Assembly (NCBI RefSeq): GCF_042427745.1
Contig: NZ_JBHMFA010000001.1
Reading direction: 5' to 3' (one strand)
Source: Algibacter miyuki
GTDB lineage: Bacteria > Bacteroidota > Bacteroidia > Flavobacteriales > Flavobacteriaceae
DNA length: 64,000 bases
The notes below the pieces were generated by a model. It was not told the origin of the DNA and did not search any database. It saw only the letters and a list, made by a program, of their open reading frames with translations. The position numbers and the translations under genes are program-made. The number at the start of each line of letters is the position of its first letter. Within the stretch, counting starts at the first letter, position 1. Of the stretch, positions 1-7,938 are shown piece after piece.

Positions 1-49
1 ATCCTACTACTAATAATGCTAATACGAATGTGATTTTTAATGTTTTCAT
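1..49 (-). CDS. Start of a secreted or envelope protein, cut by window edge
   Basis: On the minus strand an ATG at 49-47 opens a frame reading MKTLKITFVLALLVVG, which runs off the left edge of the window. A short basic start followed by a hydrophobic stretch is the pattern of a signal peptide. Only 16 residues are visible, so the product cannot be named. A TACTTTTG element at 166-159 (minus strand) fits a -7 box for this gene, with a leader of roughly 100 nt. It lies downstream of the LacI-type gene in the same direction, separated from it by a terminator-like hairpin. Confidence 0.5.
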   Translation of the reverse strand, partial: MKTLKITFVLALLVVG

Positions 50-355
50 TTTTTGTGTGTTTTTAGGTGAATTTTTTATTATTGAGAGTAAAATAACGAT
101 GAAGAATACTATTAAATTTCAGTAAAAAAACTTGATAATTATCTTAAAATCAACACTGCAAAAGTACACAAGAATTTGTATAATCTTGCCTCAAAATGAA
201 ATTTGACATGAAAAAAAGTGGAAAAACATGCCTTTTTGACATGTTTTTAAGTGTGGTTTTCCGCATAGAAAACCCCATAAACACTAGGATGAGGAGTAAT
301 TCTCTTAGTGAAAAATAAGGACAAAAACAAATTTTATCGATGAAATGCACTCATC
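50..355. other. Intergenic stretch with promoter and terminator signals
   Basis: No convincing gene is present. The stretch holds a hairpin at 222-248 and a TACTTTTG element (minus strand, 166-159). The only reading frame of note (150-350, minus) has no family resemblance, spans these signals, and is taken as non-coding. Confidence 0.55.
222..248 (-). terminator. Terminator after the LacI-type gene
   Basis: AAAAACATG (222-230) pairs perfectly with CATGTTTTT (240-248) around a 9-nt loop. On the minus strand the stem is followed by CCACTTTTTTTC. Its place just downstream of the minus-strand regulator fits an intrinsic terminator. Confidence 0.6.
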
Positions 356-1363
356 TTACAAAGTAGACTTGTTTTTAACGATGCTTGTTTTAACGATTTT
401 TGTTTTAACATCAGGGTTCGCGGGCAAATTTTGCATTCGCGTAATAAGCATTTGAGCCGCACTAATTCCCATAGCTTTCGCATGTTGCCTAATTGTGGTC
501 AATTTTGGCAAAGTATGATTAGAGTCCGATTTACTCGCGAAGGCAATGACAGAGACGTCTTTCGGCACTTTTAAACCAAAATTTATAGCCGTATTTAGGG
601 CTATTATACCCGAAGAACTGTCGGCAGCAACAATAGCGTCAATAGTTTTATTTTCCTTAAAAAAGTTCTTTATTATCTTTTGATGATCATCTTTTTTCTT
701 TTTAATTTTTAAAACTAAAGGCTCTTGTTTTCCTTGTTCTAAAATAGCTTTATTATACCCTCGTTCGCGTAATTTTCCAACACTCAAATCGTTAATATTA
801 CTTATAAAAGCAATGTTCTTTCGCTTCTCTTTTATTAAGCTTTTTGTAGCATTATAAATCGCATCAAAATCGTCAACAATAACCTTATCACACATTACAT
901 CATGAGCTACCCTATCAAACATAACAATAGGTAATCCTTGCTTTATAATTTGCTTAAAATGTTCAATTTCGTTGTTAATTTGAGTTTCTTCGGCCACCGA
1001 TAAAATAAAGCCATCAACACTACCACTTGCTAATAATTGTAGACTTTCTTTTTCTTTTACCAACGACTCGTTCGATATACAAGTAATTATATTATAGCCA
1101 TGTTTTGCGGCTTCAGTTTCAATACCAAAAAGGACTTTGGCTATAAACCGGTTTAGAATATTTGGGATAATAACACCAATTGTTTTCGTCTTGTTGTTCT
1201 TTAAGCTTAGGGCGACTTTATTGGGCTTGTAGTTATATAATTCGGCAAGTTCTTTAACGCGTTTTACAGTTTCTTCTCCAATTTCTTCACTATTATTTAA
1301 AGCTTTTGAAACCGTCGAAATAGACACGTTTAACTCTTTTGCCAACATTTTTAAAGTAACCAT
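356..1363 (-). CDS. LacI/GalR-family transcriptional regulator
   Basis: This is a 335-residue protein with the standard LacI layout: an N-terminal helix-turn-helix (residues 2-25, with the recognition stretch SISTVSKALNN), a hinge helix near 45-58 containing NKVALSLK, and a periplasmic-binding-protein-like sensor domain from about residue 60 (TIGVIIPN) to the end. The sensor usually binds a sugar or a sugar acid derivative. The ATG at 1363 gives the canonical N-terminus without extension. It is divergent from the AraC-type gene at 1512 and lies about 6 kb from the alginate genes. It could regulate the neighbouring receptor, the cut-off gene to its left, or a distant target; nothing in the sequence decides this. 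No clear LacI operator with a central CG was found in the 148-nt divergent spacer. Confidence 0.88.
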   Translation of the reverse strand: MVTLKMLAKELNVSISTVSKALNNSEEIGEETVKRVKELAELYNYKPNKVALSLKNNKTKTIGVIIPNILNRFIAKVLFGIETEAAKHGYNIITCISNESLVKEKESLQLLASGSVDGFILSVAEETQINNEIEHFKQIIKQGLPIVMFDRVAHDVMCDKVIVDDFDAIYNATKSLIKEKRKNIAFISNINDLSVGKLRERGYNKAILEQGKQEPLVLKIKKKKDDHQKIIKNFFKENKTIDAIVAADSSSGIIALNTAINFGLKVPKDVSVIAFASKSDSNHTLPKLTTIRQHAKAMGISAAQMLITRMQNLPANPDVKTKIVKTSIVKNKSTL

Positions 1364-1511
1364 ACAATTTTATATAAAAGAAATGCAATTTACGAAAATA
1401 CTTTTTGTCAATAACTGTCTCAAAAATTAAGTTTTATTTATTTTACTTTTACCAAAACAGACTTAAACACATAACACTCGCTAATAAAACATTTTTTTCA
1501 TAAACACCAAC

Positions 1512-2327
1512 ATGACCGAGCTTATAATAAAAGACAAAACCACCACGGATGAAACAATTAAAATTGAACCTTTCAGAAAAAACATTAGACAAACAAAACC
1601 TCATAAACATAACAAATATTTAGAGTTTATATACTTTTCAAAAGCTAGCGGATACCATGTTATCGATAACTTTAAAATAGAAATAAAACAACCCGTTTTC
1701 TTCATAGTAAGAAAAGAACAAGTGCATTACTGGAACTTAAATTCGGAGCCAGAAGGCTATGTGATCATTATAAAAGAATCTTTTATTTCTCAATGTTTAG
1801 ACATAGAAATCAAACAACAATTTCTAAAAATAAGTGCGTTTTCATATTTAGAACCCGAAAACAACATCACCATAGAGCAACTCTTCATTCTTCTAAGTAA
1901 AGAAAACACAAACCCAAATAATAAAACAGTTATAGAAGGCTTACTCAAAGCTTTATTAGGTAAACTACTTCAAATTGAAAGTCCAAAGCAACCACAAAAC
2001 ACCTCTATTTATCACAAATACCTAGAGCTATTACATGCTCAAGAAAAGCTTTCGAACAGTGTAAAGCACTACGCTAACTTATTAAACACGAGCCCACAAA
2101 ACTTAAACACAAATTGCAGAAATGAGTGCGACAAATCGGCTTCAGAAATCTTATCCGATTTTATTTTAAGCGAAGCCAAACGCCTACTGATCTACTCAGA
2201 AAAAAACATTTCAGACATAGCGTATTCACTCTCTTTTAGAGATAACTCTCATTTTACTAAATATTTTAAACGCCACGTAGGCCAAACACCAAGTGAGTTT
2301 AAAGCAAACACCTCATATATACCATGA
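1512..2327 (+). CDS. AraC-family transcriptional regulator
   Basis: This 271-residue protein has an N-terminal cupin-like sensor half (about residues 20-100, with PHKHNKYLEFIYF near its start) and a C-terminal double helix-turn-helix AraC domain (about 165-265). The second HTH shows the family signature NISDIAYSLSFRDNSHFTKY followed by FKRHVGQTPSEFK. This architecture is typical of ligand-responsive activators. It lies 73 nt upstream of, and in the same direction as, a TonB-dependent receptor, which makes that receptor the first candidate target. The receptor has its own -7-like element in the gap, so the two may not be strictly co-transcribed. The ligand is unknown. Confidence 0.88.
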   Translation: MTELIIKDKTTTDETIKIEPFRKNIRQTKPHKHNKYLEFIYFSKASGYHVIDNFKIEIKQPVFFIVRKEQVHYWNLNSEPEGYVIIIKESFISQCLDIEIKQQFLKISAFSYLEPENNITIEQLFILLSKENTNPNNKTVIEGLLKALLGKLLQIESPKQPQNTSIYHKYLELLHAQEKLSNSVKHYANLLNTSPQNLNTNCRNECDKSASEILSDFILSEAKRLLIYSEKNISDIAYSLSFRDNSHFTKYFKRHVGQTPSEFKANTSYIP

Positions 2328-2365
2328 ATTTTTCAAAAAAGCCATTTTATTTTAATCAATTAGCA

Positions 2366-2373
2366 TAGTTTTG
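2366..2373 (+). promoter_or_regulatory. Putative -7 promoter element of the TonB receptor
   Basis: TAGTTTTG matches the Bacteroidota -7 consensus TAnnTTTG and lies 27 nt before the receptor ATG. No TTTG is seen 19 nt upstream, so the promoter is weak by consensus and could depend on an activator such as the adjacent AraC protein (inference). Confidence 0.4.
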
Positions 2374-2400
2374 TCCCAAACAAAAACCTAACGCTAAAGC

Positions 2401-4908
2401 ATGAAAACCAAAATTTCAATTCTACTCACACTACTCTTTTTCACCACATCATTAATGCAAAGTCAAATAATTGGTAAAATTATAGATGCAGACATTAATG
2501 AGCCCTTAGAATATGCGACAGCTGCATTATTTAACACCGACGGAAAATTAATTACAGGCGTTGTAACAAAGGCTGATGGTTCTTTTTCCTTGGAAGACAT
2601 AAAAGCAGGAGGCTACTATTTGGAAGCTTCTTTTATGGGATACACCTCTTTTAAAAGCGAAACTATTACTGTAAACAGGAAAGGACAAACTATTGATTTG
2701 GGTGCCTTAAAACTGACCTTAGGAAGTCAGTTAAATGAAGTTTTAGTAAAAGCTGAACGCTCGGCCGTAGTGCATAAAATTGACCGTCAAGTATTCGACA
2801 CCAAAAAATATCAAAATAGCGAAGGCGGCAATGCAGTCGATGTTATTAAAAACTTACCATCGGTTACTGTCGATGGCCAAGGCGAAATTAGTGTACGTGG
2901 CAGTAAAGGTTTTACCGTGTTAGTAAATGGCAAACCCACTCAAGGTGATGCCAGCGCTATTTTAGCACAACTACCAGCAAATGCGCTAGAAACCGTGGAG
3001 CTTATTACAGCTCCTTCTGCAAAATACGATCCGGAAGGCAAAGGCGGTATTTTAAATATTAAAACTAAAAAAGGTGCTACAAACGGTACTTTTGCTCAGG
3101 TAAATCTTCGTGGTGGCTTTCCATCTATTGAACCTTACGACACTAAAGTAGCCGCACAACGTTTCGGCATTGATGCTACAGTTAACAAACGTACCGATAA
3201 ATGGAACATCTCACTTGGCGCCAGTTACCAACGCAACGATAAAACTGGCCGAAGAGAAGGCAATATGTTTATTATAAACGATGCCGAAAACAAAACCACC
3301 TTTCTACCTTCGGATGGCGAACGTAGCTTTGACGACATTAGCTATAATGGTCGTTTTAATGTCGATTTTACACCCGATGAAAACAACGAATTTTCTTTAG
3401 GTTTTTTCGCAGGAAAACACACCAAAGAAAGGTTAGCAGATATTGTATATTATGATAATCATGCCGTTTCTCCAATTGGGACCGAAAACAGATTATACAC
3501 TTTTGAATACTACAACCACAACCTTAGAATTCGTAAAGGAGACTTTGCTTTAGGAAGTTTTGATTATGCCCATAAATTTAATAACAACTCAAAATTATCA
3601 ACGTCTATCCTATACGAATACACCTTTTTAGGAGGCCCAACAGTGAATGATAACTTAGGACATCCGGACAACTCGATTATCTATCAACAAGAATACAACA
3701 CGAATGACAATCCGCTTTACGGAACCCGTTTCAACCTAGATTATTTATGGAAACCGTTTTCATTCGGAACCATTGAAACAGGTTATCAATACCGAGATAT
3801 CGATCATAAAGGCGAGTTTATTTACGAACGTGATGGTAATTTAGTATCTGAATTTTCTAGTGATATTCAATTAAAACGTGCTATTCATTCAGGTTACGCA
3901 CAATTAACAGGTAAGAAAAACAAATGGGATTATGCAGCCGGCGTTCGTCTAGAATCAATGGATAGAACTTATACTGAAGCCTTAAAAAGCGAAACCACAA
4001 CCAATTTATACGAATATGATTTTGTAAAATTATTCCCTTCAGCATCGCTTCAATATGCTTTAAATGAAAAAACAAATATTAAAGCAGCCTATAGTAAACG
4101 TGTAGAACGTACCACCACTTTAAAAATGAATAGTTTTGCGGAACGCGAACATTCTGAAGTTTTTGAGCAAGGTGATAATACACTATTACCAGAATTTATC
4201 GACTTAGTTGAATTAGGCCTAACCAAAAAGATAAAAGGCGGAAACTCGATATACGCAACCGCTTATTTTAGACACACCGATAATGTAATAAACCGCGTAA
4301 ACACTTTAGCTTACGAAACAAATGGCGCCGTAATTGACAGCGTTATAAACCGTGTATATTCTAACGTTGGTAAAAGCAATGCTATTGGTTTAGAATTTGG
4401 AGCTACTATAAAACCAACCAAAAACTGGAGCAATGTTATTGGTGCCAATGTGTATAATTATGCTATTGATGGTGTTTTAAATTTTAACCATAGAGATGGT
4501 GTTTCTCGTAGTTATGATATTGATACGGAATCTGCTATATACTCTTTCAATGTAAATTCGACTTACTCGTTTTGGGAAAATGCATCACTTCAATTTACAT
4601 TCAACTACCTATCTGCTAGAAACACAGCCATGGGCGAAGATTCTCGTTTTTACTCACCTAATTTAGCCTTTAGAAAAACCTTTCTTGATAATCGTTTAAC
4701 CGCTACTTTACAATGGCAAAACATCGACATGGGTATGTTAAACACTAACGAACAAAGCATAACAACCTCGAGACCCGACCAATTTTACACTACAACAAAT
4801 TATGTTTACGAAGTCGATATGGTTTCCTTAAACCTATCATACACCTTTAATACGGTAAAAAATAAATCTAAATTTATTGATAGTGAATTTGGTAAAAAAG
4901 AATTTTAA
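2401..4908 (+). CDS. TonB-dependent receptor, outer-membrane beta-barrel family
   Basis: This 835-residue outer-membrane protein has a signal peptide (about 1-22), a carboxypeptidase-regulatory-like domain (about 23-105, GKIIDADINEPLEYATAALF), a plug domain (about 115-225, with NAVDVIKNLPSVTVDGQGEI and VRGSKGF) and a C-terminal barrel of the OMP_b-brl_3 type. The plug is of the kind found in receptors for siderophores, peptides or small substrates, not the large SusC type, and no SusD partner follows. It is preceded by an AraC regulator and followed by a terminator, so it appears to be a single-gene unit. The substrate cannot be read from the sequence. Energy would come from TonB-ExbBD; two tonB genes are present near 28-29 kb. 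Confidence 0.87.
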   Translation: MKTKISILLTLLFFTTSLMQSQIIGKIIDADINEPLEYATAALFNTDGKLITGVVTKADGSFSLEDIKAGGYYLEASFMGYTSFKSETITVNRKGQTIDLGALKLTLGSQLNEVLVKAERSAVVHKIDRQVFDTKKYQNSEGGNAVDVIKNLPSVTVDGQGEISVRGSKGFTVLVNGKPTQGDASAILAQLPANALETVELITAPSAKYDPEGKGGILNIKTKKGATNGTFAQVNLRGGFPSIEPYDTKVAAQRFGIDATVNKRTDKWNISLGASYQRNDKTGRREGNMFIINDAENKTTFLPSDGERSFDDISYNGRFNVDFTPDENNEFSLGFFAGKHTKERLADIVYYDNHAVSPIGTENRLYTFEYYNHNLRIRKGDFALGSFDYAHKFNNNSKLSTSILYEYTFLGGPTVNDNLGHPDNSIIYQQEYNTNDNPLYGTRFNLDYLWKPFSFGTIETGYQYRDIDHKGEFIYERDGNLVSEFSSDIQLKRAIHSGYAQLTGKKNKWDYAAGVRLESMDRTYTEALKSETTTNLYEYDFVKLFPSASLQYALNEKTNIKAAYSKRVERTTTLKMNSFAEREHSEVFEQGDNTLLPEFIDLVELGLTKKIKGGNSIYATAYFRHTDNVINRVNTLAYETNGAVIDSVINRVYSNVGKSNAIGLEFGATIKPTKNWSNVIGANVYNYAIDGVLNFNHRDGVSRSYDIDTESAIYSFNVNSTYSFWENASLQFTFNYLSARNTAMGEDSRFYSPNLAFRKTFLDNRLTATLQWQNIDMGMLNTNEQSITTSRPDQFYTTTNYVYEVDMVSLNLSYTFNTVKNKSKFIDSEFGKKEF

Positions 4909-4932
4909 TACCATTTAATAAATTATATATTA

Positions 4933-4968
4933 AATCCTGTAAGACCATTAAGTTTTGCAGGGTTTTTT
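4933..4968 (+). terminator. Terminator after the TonB receptor
   Basis: AATCCTGTAA (4933-4942) pairs, with G-U wobbles, to TTGCAGGGTT (4955-4964), followed directly by a T run. It lies 25 nt after the receptor stop codon. Confidence 0.65.
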
Positions 4969-5008
4969 ATTTTAATATTTAACTAACATCGCTCTCAGTT
5001 CTAGTTTG

Positions 5009-5016
5009 TATTTTTG
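5009..5016 (+). promoter_or_regulatory. Putative -7 element of the HAD phosphatase gene
   Basis: TATTTTTG matches TAnnTTTG and lies 18 nt before the ATG at 5035. No matching -33 box is seen. Its position argues against a TTG start at 5014, which would fall inside the element. Confidence 0.4.
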
Positions 5017-5034
5017 TTTTTTGAAAAAAATTAT

Positions 5035-5847
5035 ATGAATTTATCTGAAGTTAAACTTGTTGTCACCGATATGGATGGCACTTTACTGAACAACAATAGC
5101 GAAGTAAGCGATCGTTTTTTTAATCAATTTGAAGAATTAAAGAAACGAAACATTCATTTTGTTGCCGCAAGCGGAAGACAGTACCAAAGTATTTTACAAA
5201 AGCTTGACAGCATAAAAAACGACATTTCTATTATTGCTGAAAATGGCGGCGTTATGCAACATAATAACGAAACCAATATTCTATTAAAACTTTCTTCGGA
5301 AGATGTGCTGAAATCTATTAAAACACTTCGGGAAATTACAGATTGTTATATTGTTTTATGCGGAAGAAAATCGGCTTACATTGAAACTACAAATGCTGAT
5401 TTTATTTCAAAATTTAGCGAATATTACACAGCCTACACATCGGTTAACGACTTAACACAAGTAACCGACGACGACTTCCTGAAAATTGCGGTTTACCATT
5501 TTGAATCTTCCGAAGCATGTATTTTACCACATATTTCAGACATTGAAAAAGAATTTCAAGTCACGGTTTCTGGACAGAACTGGCTCGATATTTCGCATGA
5601 AGACGCCAACAAAGGCTATGCTCTCAAAAAGCTTCAAAAGGACATGGGAATTAGTAAAAATGAAACTATGGTTTTTGGAGATTATAACAACGATTTACAA
5701 ATGTTAGAGCTAGCGCATTTTAGTTACGCCATGAAAAACGCCCACCCAAACGTAAAAAGAGTGGCTAATTTTGAAACTAAAAGCAATATGGAACAAGGTG
5801 TAGAAACTATTTTAGAAAACTTAATACAGAGCGTTAAAATAGATTAG
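5035..5847 (+). CDS. Cof-type HAD-IIB family sugar phosphatase
   Basis: With the ATG at 5035 the product is 270 residues. Motif I, DMDGTLLNN, begins at residue 12 and carries the nucleophile D12 and the acid/base D14. Motif II is near AASGRQ, and motif IV, GDYNNDLQML, supplies the magnesium-binding acidic residues near the C-terminus. A large C2-type cap domain lies between them. This is the Cof/YbiV pattern of cytosolic phosphatases acting on sugar phosphates or other small phosphorylated metabolites. It stands alone between the receptor and the alginate genes and converges on the eda gene. A link to the KDG pathway (for example removing stalled phosphorylated intermediates) is only a guess. 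An upstream in-frame TTG at 5014 is rejected as the start because it overlaps the putative promoter. Confidence 0.85.
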   Translation: MNLSEVKLVVTDMDGTLLNNNSEVSDRFFNQFEELKKRNIHFVAASGRQYQSILQKLDSIKNDISIIAENGGVMQHNNETNILLKLSSEDVLKSIKTLREITDCYIVLCGRKSAYIETTNADFISKFSEYYTAYTSVNDLTQVTDDDFLKIAVYHFESSEACILPHISDIEKEFQVTVSGQNWLDISHEDANKGYALKKLQKDMGISKNETMVFGDYNNDLQMLELAHFSYAMKNAHPNVKRVANFETKSNMEQGVETILENLIQSVKID

Positions 5848-5901
5848 ATATTACTAAACTGAAACATCTTAACTAAATTGAGGTGTTTCATTATAAGAAA
5901 T

Positions 5902-5946
5902 AAAAAAAGCCTTTCATTTTTCAGCTAAGAAAAAGAAAGGCTTTTT
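5902..5946. terminator. Bidirectional terminator between HAD and eda genes
   Basis: AAAAAGCCTTTC (5904-5915) pairs perfectly with GAAAGGCTTTTT (5935-5946), and the inner T and A runs extend the stem. There is an A run before and a T run after, so it can stop transcripts from both sides. A smaller hairpin (GAAACA 5861-5866 with TGTTTC 5884-5889) lies just before it and may also serve the HAD gene. Confidence 0.8.
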
Positions 5947-5968
5947 AATTTTTAAAGCGGTATTCTGC

Positions 5969-6637
5969 TTATTTTCTAACAGCTTCAATAATAGCTAATG
6001 CAGCCTTTACGTCTTGCTCTAATTTAGCGTAATCTTTATTCGCTATAATATCTTTAGAAATTAATTGAGACCCCATTCCAACGCAAGTTACACCTGCATC
6101 GAACCATCCCGATAAATTTTCTTTAGTTGGCGAAACACCACCAGTTGGCATAATGCTTGTCCAAGGTTGTGGGCCTTTAATACCTTTTACAAATTTTGGT
6201 CCGTATAAATCACCAGGGAAAAGTTTCACGATTTCGCAACCTAACTCTTCAGCTCTTGCAATTTCAGTTAAACTTCCACATCCAGGAGACCATAAAACTT
6301 TTTTACGGTTACATGCAATTGCAATATCTTCTCTTAAAACAGGAGTTACTATAAAGTTTGCTCCTAAAGCCATATAAAGAGATGCTGCAGCACCATCGGT
6401 AACAGAGCCTACACCCATAATCATACCTGGTAATTCGGCAATAGCATACTTAGTTAATGCTCCAAAAACTTCGTGAGCGAAATCGCCACGAGCTGTAAAT
6501 TCCATTAACCTTGCACCACCATCGTAACACGCTTTTAGTACTTTTTTACTTAGTTCAATATCGTTATTGAAAAATAAAGGAATCATTCCTGTATCCTTCA
6601 TAGCTTGTGCCACTTCTAATCTTGAAAATTGTGCCAT
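5969..6637 (-). CDS. eda: KDPG aldolase (2-dehydro-3-deoxy-phosphogluconate aldolase)
   Basis: The 222-residue class I aldolase cleaves 2-keto-3-deoxy-6-phosphogluconate to pyruvate and glyceraldehyde-3-phosphate, the last step of the alginate route encoded here. Visible motifs are MEFTARG with catalytic E46, GVGSVTDG (75-82), the Schiff-base lysine K138 in VKLFPG, and the phosphate-binding PTGGV (164-168). Length and motifs fit the eda/kdgA family; such enzymes may also accept 4-hydroxy-2-oxoglutarate. It lies 90 nt downstream of kdgK in the same direction with a strong hairpin in the gap, and ends at a terminator. It probably shares the kdgK promoter and its LacI-type operator. Confidence 0.95.
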   Translation of the reverse strand: MAQFSRLEVAQAMKDTGMIPLFFNNDIELSKKVLKACYDGGARLMEFTARGDFAHEVFGALTKYAIAELPGMIMGVGSVTDGAAASLYMALGANFIVTPVLREDIAIACNRKKVLWSPGCGSLTEIARAEELGCEIVKLFPGDLYGPKFVKGIKGPQPWTSIMPTGGVSPTKENLSGWFDAGVTCVGMGSQLISKDIIANKDYAKLEQDVKAALAIIEAVRK

Positions 6638-6670
6638 TTTTTTATTTTTTATTCGTTAAGTTAAATAAGC

Positions 6671-6713
6671 TGTTAAGCTGTTGATTCGCAAATAACGACT
6701 CAACAGCTTAACA
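6671..6713. other. Intercistronic hairpin between kdgK and eda
   Basis: TGTTAAGCTGTTGA (6671-6684) is the exact reverse complement of TCAACAGCTTAACA (6700-6713), giving a 14-bp stem with a 15-nt loop. No U tract follows on the minus strand, so an intrinsic terminator is unlikely. It could protect mRNA ends after cleavage or adjust kdgK-to-eda expression (inference). Confidence 0.6.
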
Positions 6714-6727
6714 AATAAACTCATATA

Positions 6728-7774
6728 TTATCTTGCAACACGTCCTGAAGCATCTCCACCCATAAGTTTTTCAACTTCGGCAACAGTTACTAAGTTCGCA
6801 TCACCTTTAATAGTGTGTTTTAAACAAGATGCAGCAACAGCAAAGTCTAATGCATTTTGATCATCTTCTGGGTATTTTAATAATCCGTAGATTAAACCTC
6901 CCATGAATGAATCTCCACCACCTACTCTATCTACGATATCAGTAATTTGGTATTGACGCGTTTGTAACATTTGTTTTCCATCGTATAAAACGCCTGCCCA
7001 TGTGTTATGAGATGCAGAGATAGAACCTCTTAAAGTAGTAATTACTTTTTTAGCTCTTGGGAATTTTTCTGTCATTTGCTTACAAACAGATAAGAAAGCT
7101 TCTGCCTTAACATCATGTCCTGCTGTTTGAACAGCTGCTCCATCTGGCTTAATACCAAAATGCATTTCTGCATCTTCTTCGTTTCCTAAAACGATATCAC
7201 AGTAAGATGTTAATTCAGTCATTACAGCCTCTCTATGAGCATCATCACAGTAGTTCCATAATTTAGCACGGTAGTTTAAATCTGTAGAAATAGTAATTCC
7301 TTTTGCACTAGCAGCTTTTACAGCTTCTAAACATACATCTGCAGAACCTTGAGAAATTGCAGGTGTAATTCCTGTCCAATGGAACCATTCACATCCTTCA
7401 AAAACATCATCCCAGTTAATCATTCCTGATTCAATTTCAGCAATTGCAGAGTGTGCACGGTCGTAAACCACTTTAGATCCTCTTGATACAGCACCTGTTT
7501 CTAAGAAATAGATTCCTAAACGATCGCCACCATAAACAATTTTATCAACACCAACGCCTCTTTTACGCATTTCCATCATGGCACATTCGCCAATATCATT
7601 CTTTGGTAAACGTGTTACAAAATCAACATCTATACCGTAGTTTGCTAAAGAAACTGCTACGTTAGATTCTCCTCCACCATAAACAGCGTCGAAATTATTT
7701 GCTTGTGAAAATCTTAAAAATCCTTGAGGAGCTAATCTTAACATGATTTCTCCGAATGTTACTACTTTACCCAT
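6728..7774 (-). CDS. kdgK: 2-keto-3-deoxygluconate kinase (PfkB family)
   Basis: This 348-residue sugar kinase phosphorylates KDG to KDPG with ATP in the cytosol. The N-terminal substrate motif YGGGESNVAVSLANYG (about 32-47) and the C-terminal PfkB signature DRVGGGDSFMGG carry the fold; D288 in GGGDSF is the expected catalytic base. The usual GAGD reads GGGD here. It is transcribed ahead of eda. The promoter region between this gene and the divergent lacI carries a LacI-type palindrome (7812-7823), so repression by the neighbouring LacI protein and relief by a pathway intermediate such as KDG or KDPG is a reasonable inference. The family also includes 5-dehydro-2-deoxygluconokinase, but the context of KdgF, DEH reductase and KDPG aldolase favours KDG kinase. 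Confidence 0.92.
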   Translation of the reverse strand: MGKVVTFGEIMLRLAPQGFLRFSQANNFDAVYGGGESNVAVSLANYGIDVDFVTRLPKNDIGECAMMEMRKRGVGVDKIVYGGDRLGIYFLETGAVSRGSKVVYDRAHSAIAEIESGMINWDDVFEGCEWFHWTGITPAISQGSADVCLEAVKAASAKGITISTDLNYRAKLWNYCDDAHREAVMTELTSYCDIVLGNEEDAEMHFGIKPDGAAVQTAGHDVKAEAFLSVCKQMTEKFPRAKKVITTLRGSISASHNTWAGVLYDGKQMLQTRQYQITDIVDRVGGGDSFMGGLIYGLLKYPEDDQNALDFAVAASCLKHTIKGDANLVTVAEVEKLMGGDASGRVAR

Positions 7775-7811
7775 TTTTTTTACTACTTATTTAAGTTTAA
7801 TTGAATTCTGC

Positions 7812-7823
7812 TTAAACGTTTAA
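7812..7823. promoter_or_regulatory. LacI-type operator ahead of kdgK
   Basis: TTAAACGTTTAA is a perfect 12-bp palindrome with the central CG typical of LacI-family sites, flanked by GC on the left and CC on the right. It has the same core as the larger palindrome ahead of lacI, 92 bp away centre to centre. It lies 38 nt upstream of the kdgK start. No consensus -7 box for kdgK was found. Confidence 0.65.
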
Positions 7824-7871
7824 CCAATGTCTTTAAAATAAAATCAAAACCCTATATTTTAATTGCAGTGC

Positions 7872-7902
7872 TTTGATTCTAAAAACTAACTCAGTATATT
7901 TG
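7872..7902 (+). promoter_or_regulatory. Promoter of the lacI gene (TTTG-N19-TATATTTG)
   Basis: TTTG (7872-7875) is followed after exactly 19 nt by TATATTTG (7895-7902), an excellent match to the Bacteroidota housekeeping promoter. The expected start of transcription is about 7907-7910, inside the palindrome. Confidence 0.8.
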
Positions 7903-7924
7903 CTTAAACGTTTAAGCAAATATA
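7895..7924. promoter_or_regulatory. Perfect 30-bp palindromic operator over the lacI promoter
   Basis: The left arm TATATTTGCTTAAAC (7895-7909) is exactly mirrored by GTTTAAGCAAATATA (7910-7924). The core TTAAACGTTTAA is shared with the kdgK operator. It covers the whole -7 box and the probable start site of the downstream lacI gene, so self-repression is the simplest reading. Confidence 0.75.
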
Positions 7925-7938
7925 TAAAAAATTTTAAT

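Noticed and set aside
150..350. 66-codon minus-strand frame upstream of the cut-off gene
   Set aside because: It spans a terminator hairpin and a promoter element and has no recognisable features.
5014..5034. TTG start that would lengthen the HAD phosphatase by seven residues
   Set aside because: It lies inside a TATTTTTG promoter-like element, and the ATG at 5035 gives the usual N-terminus.
7873..7938. TTG start that would lengthen the LacI protein by 22 residues
   Set aside because: It falls in the -33 box and spans the -7 box and operator; the GTG at 7939 starts right at the helix-turn-helix.
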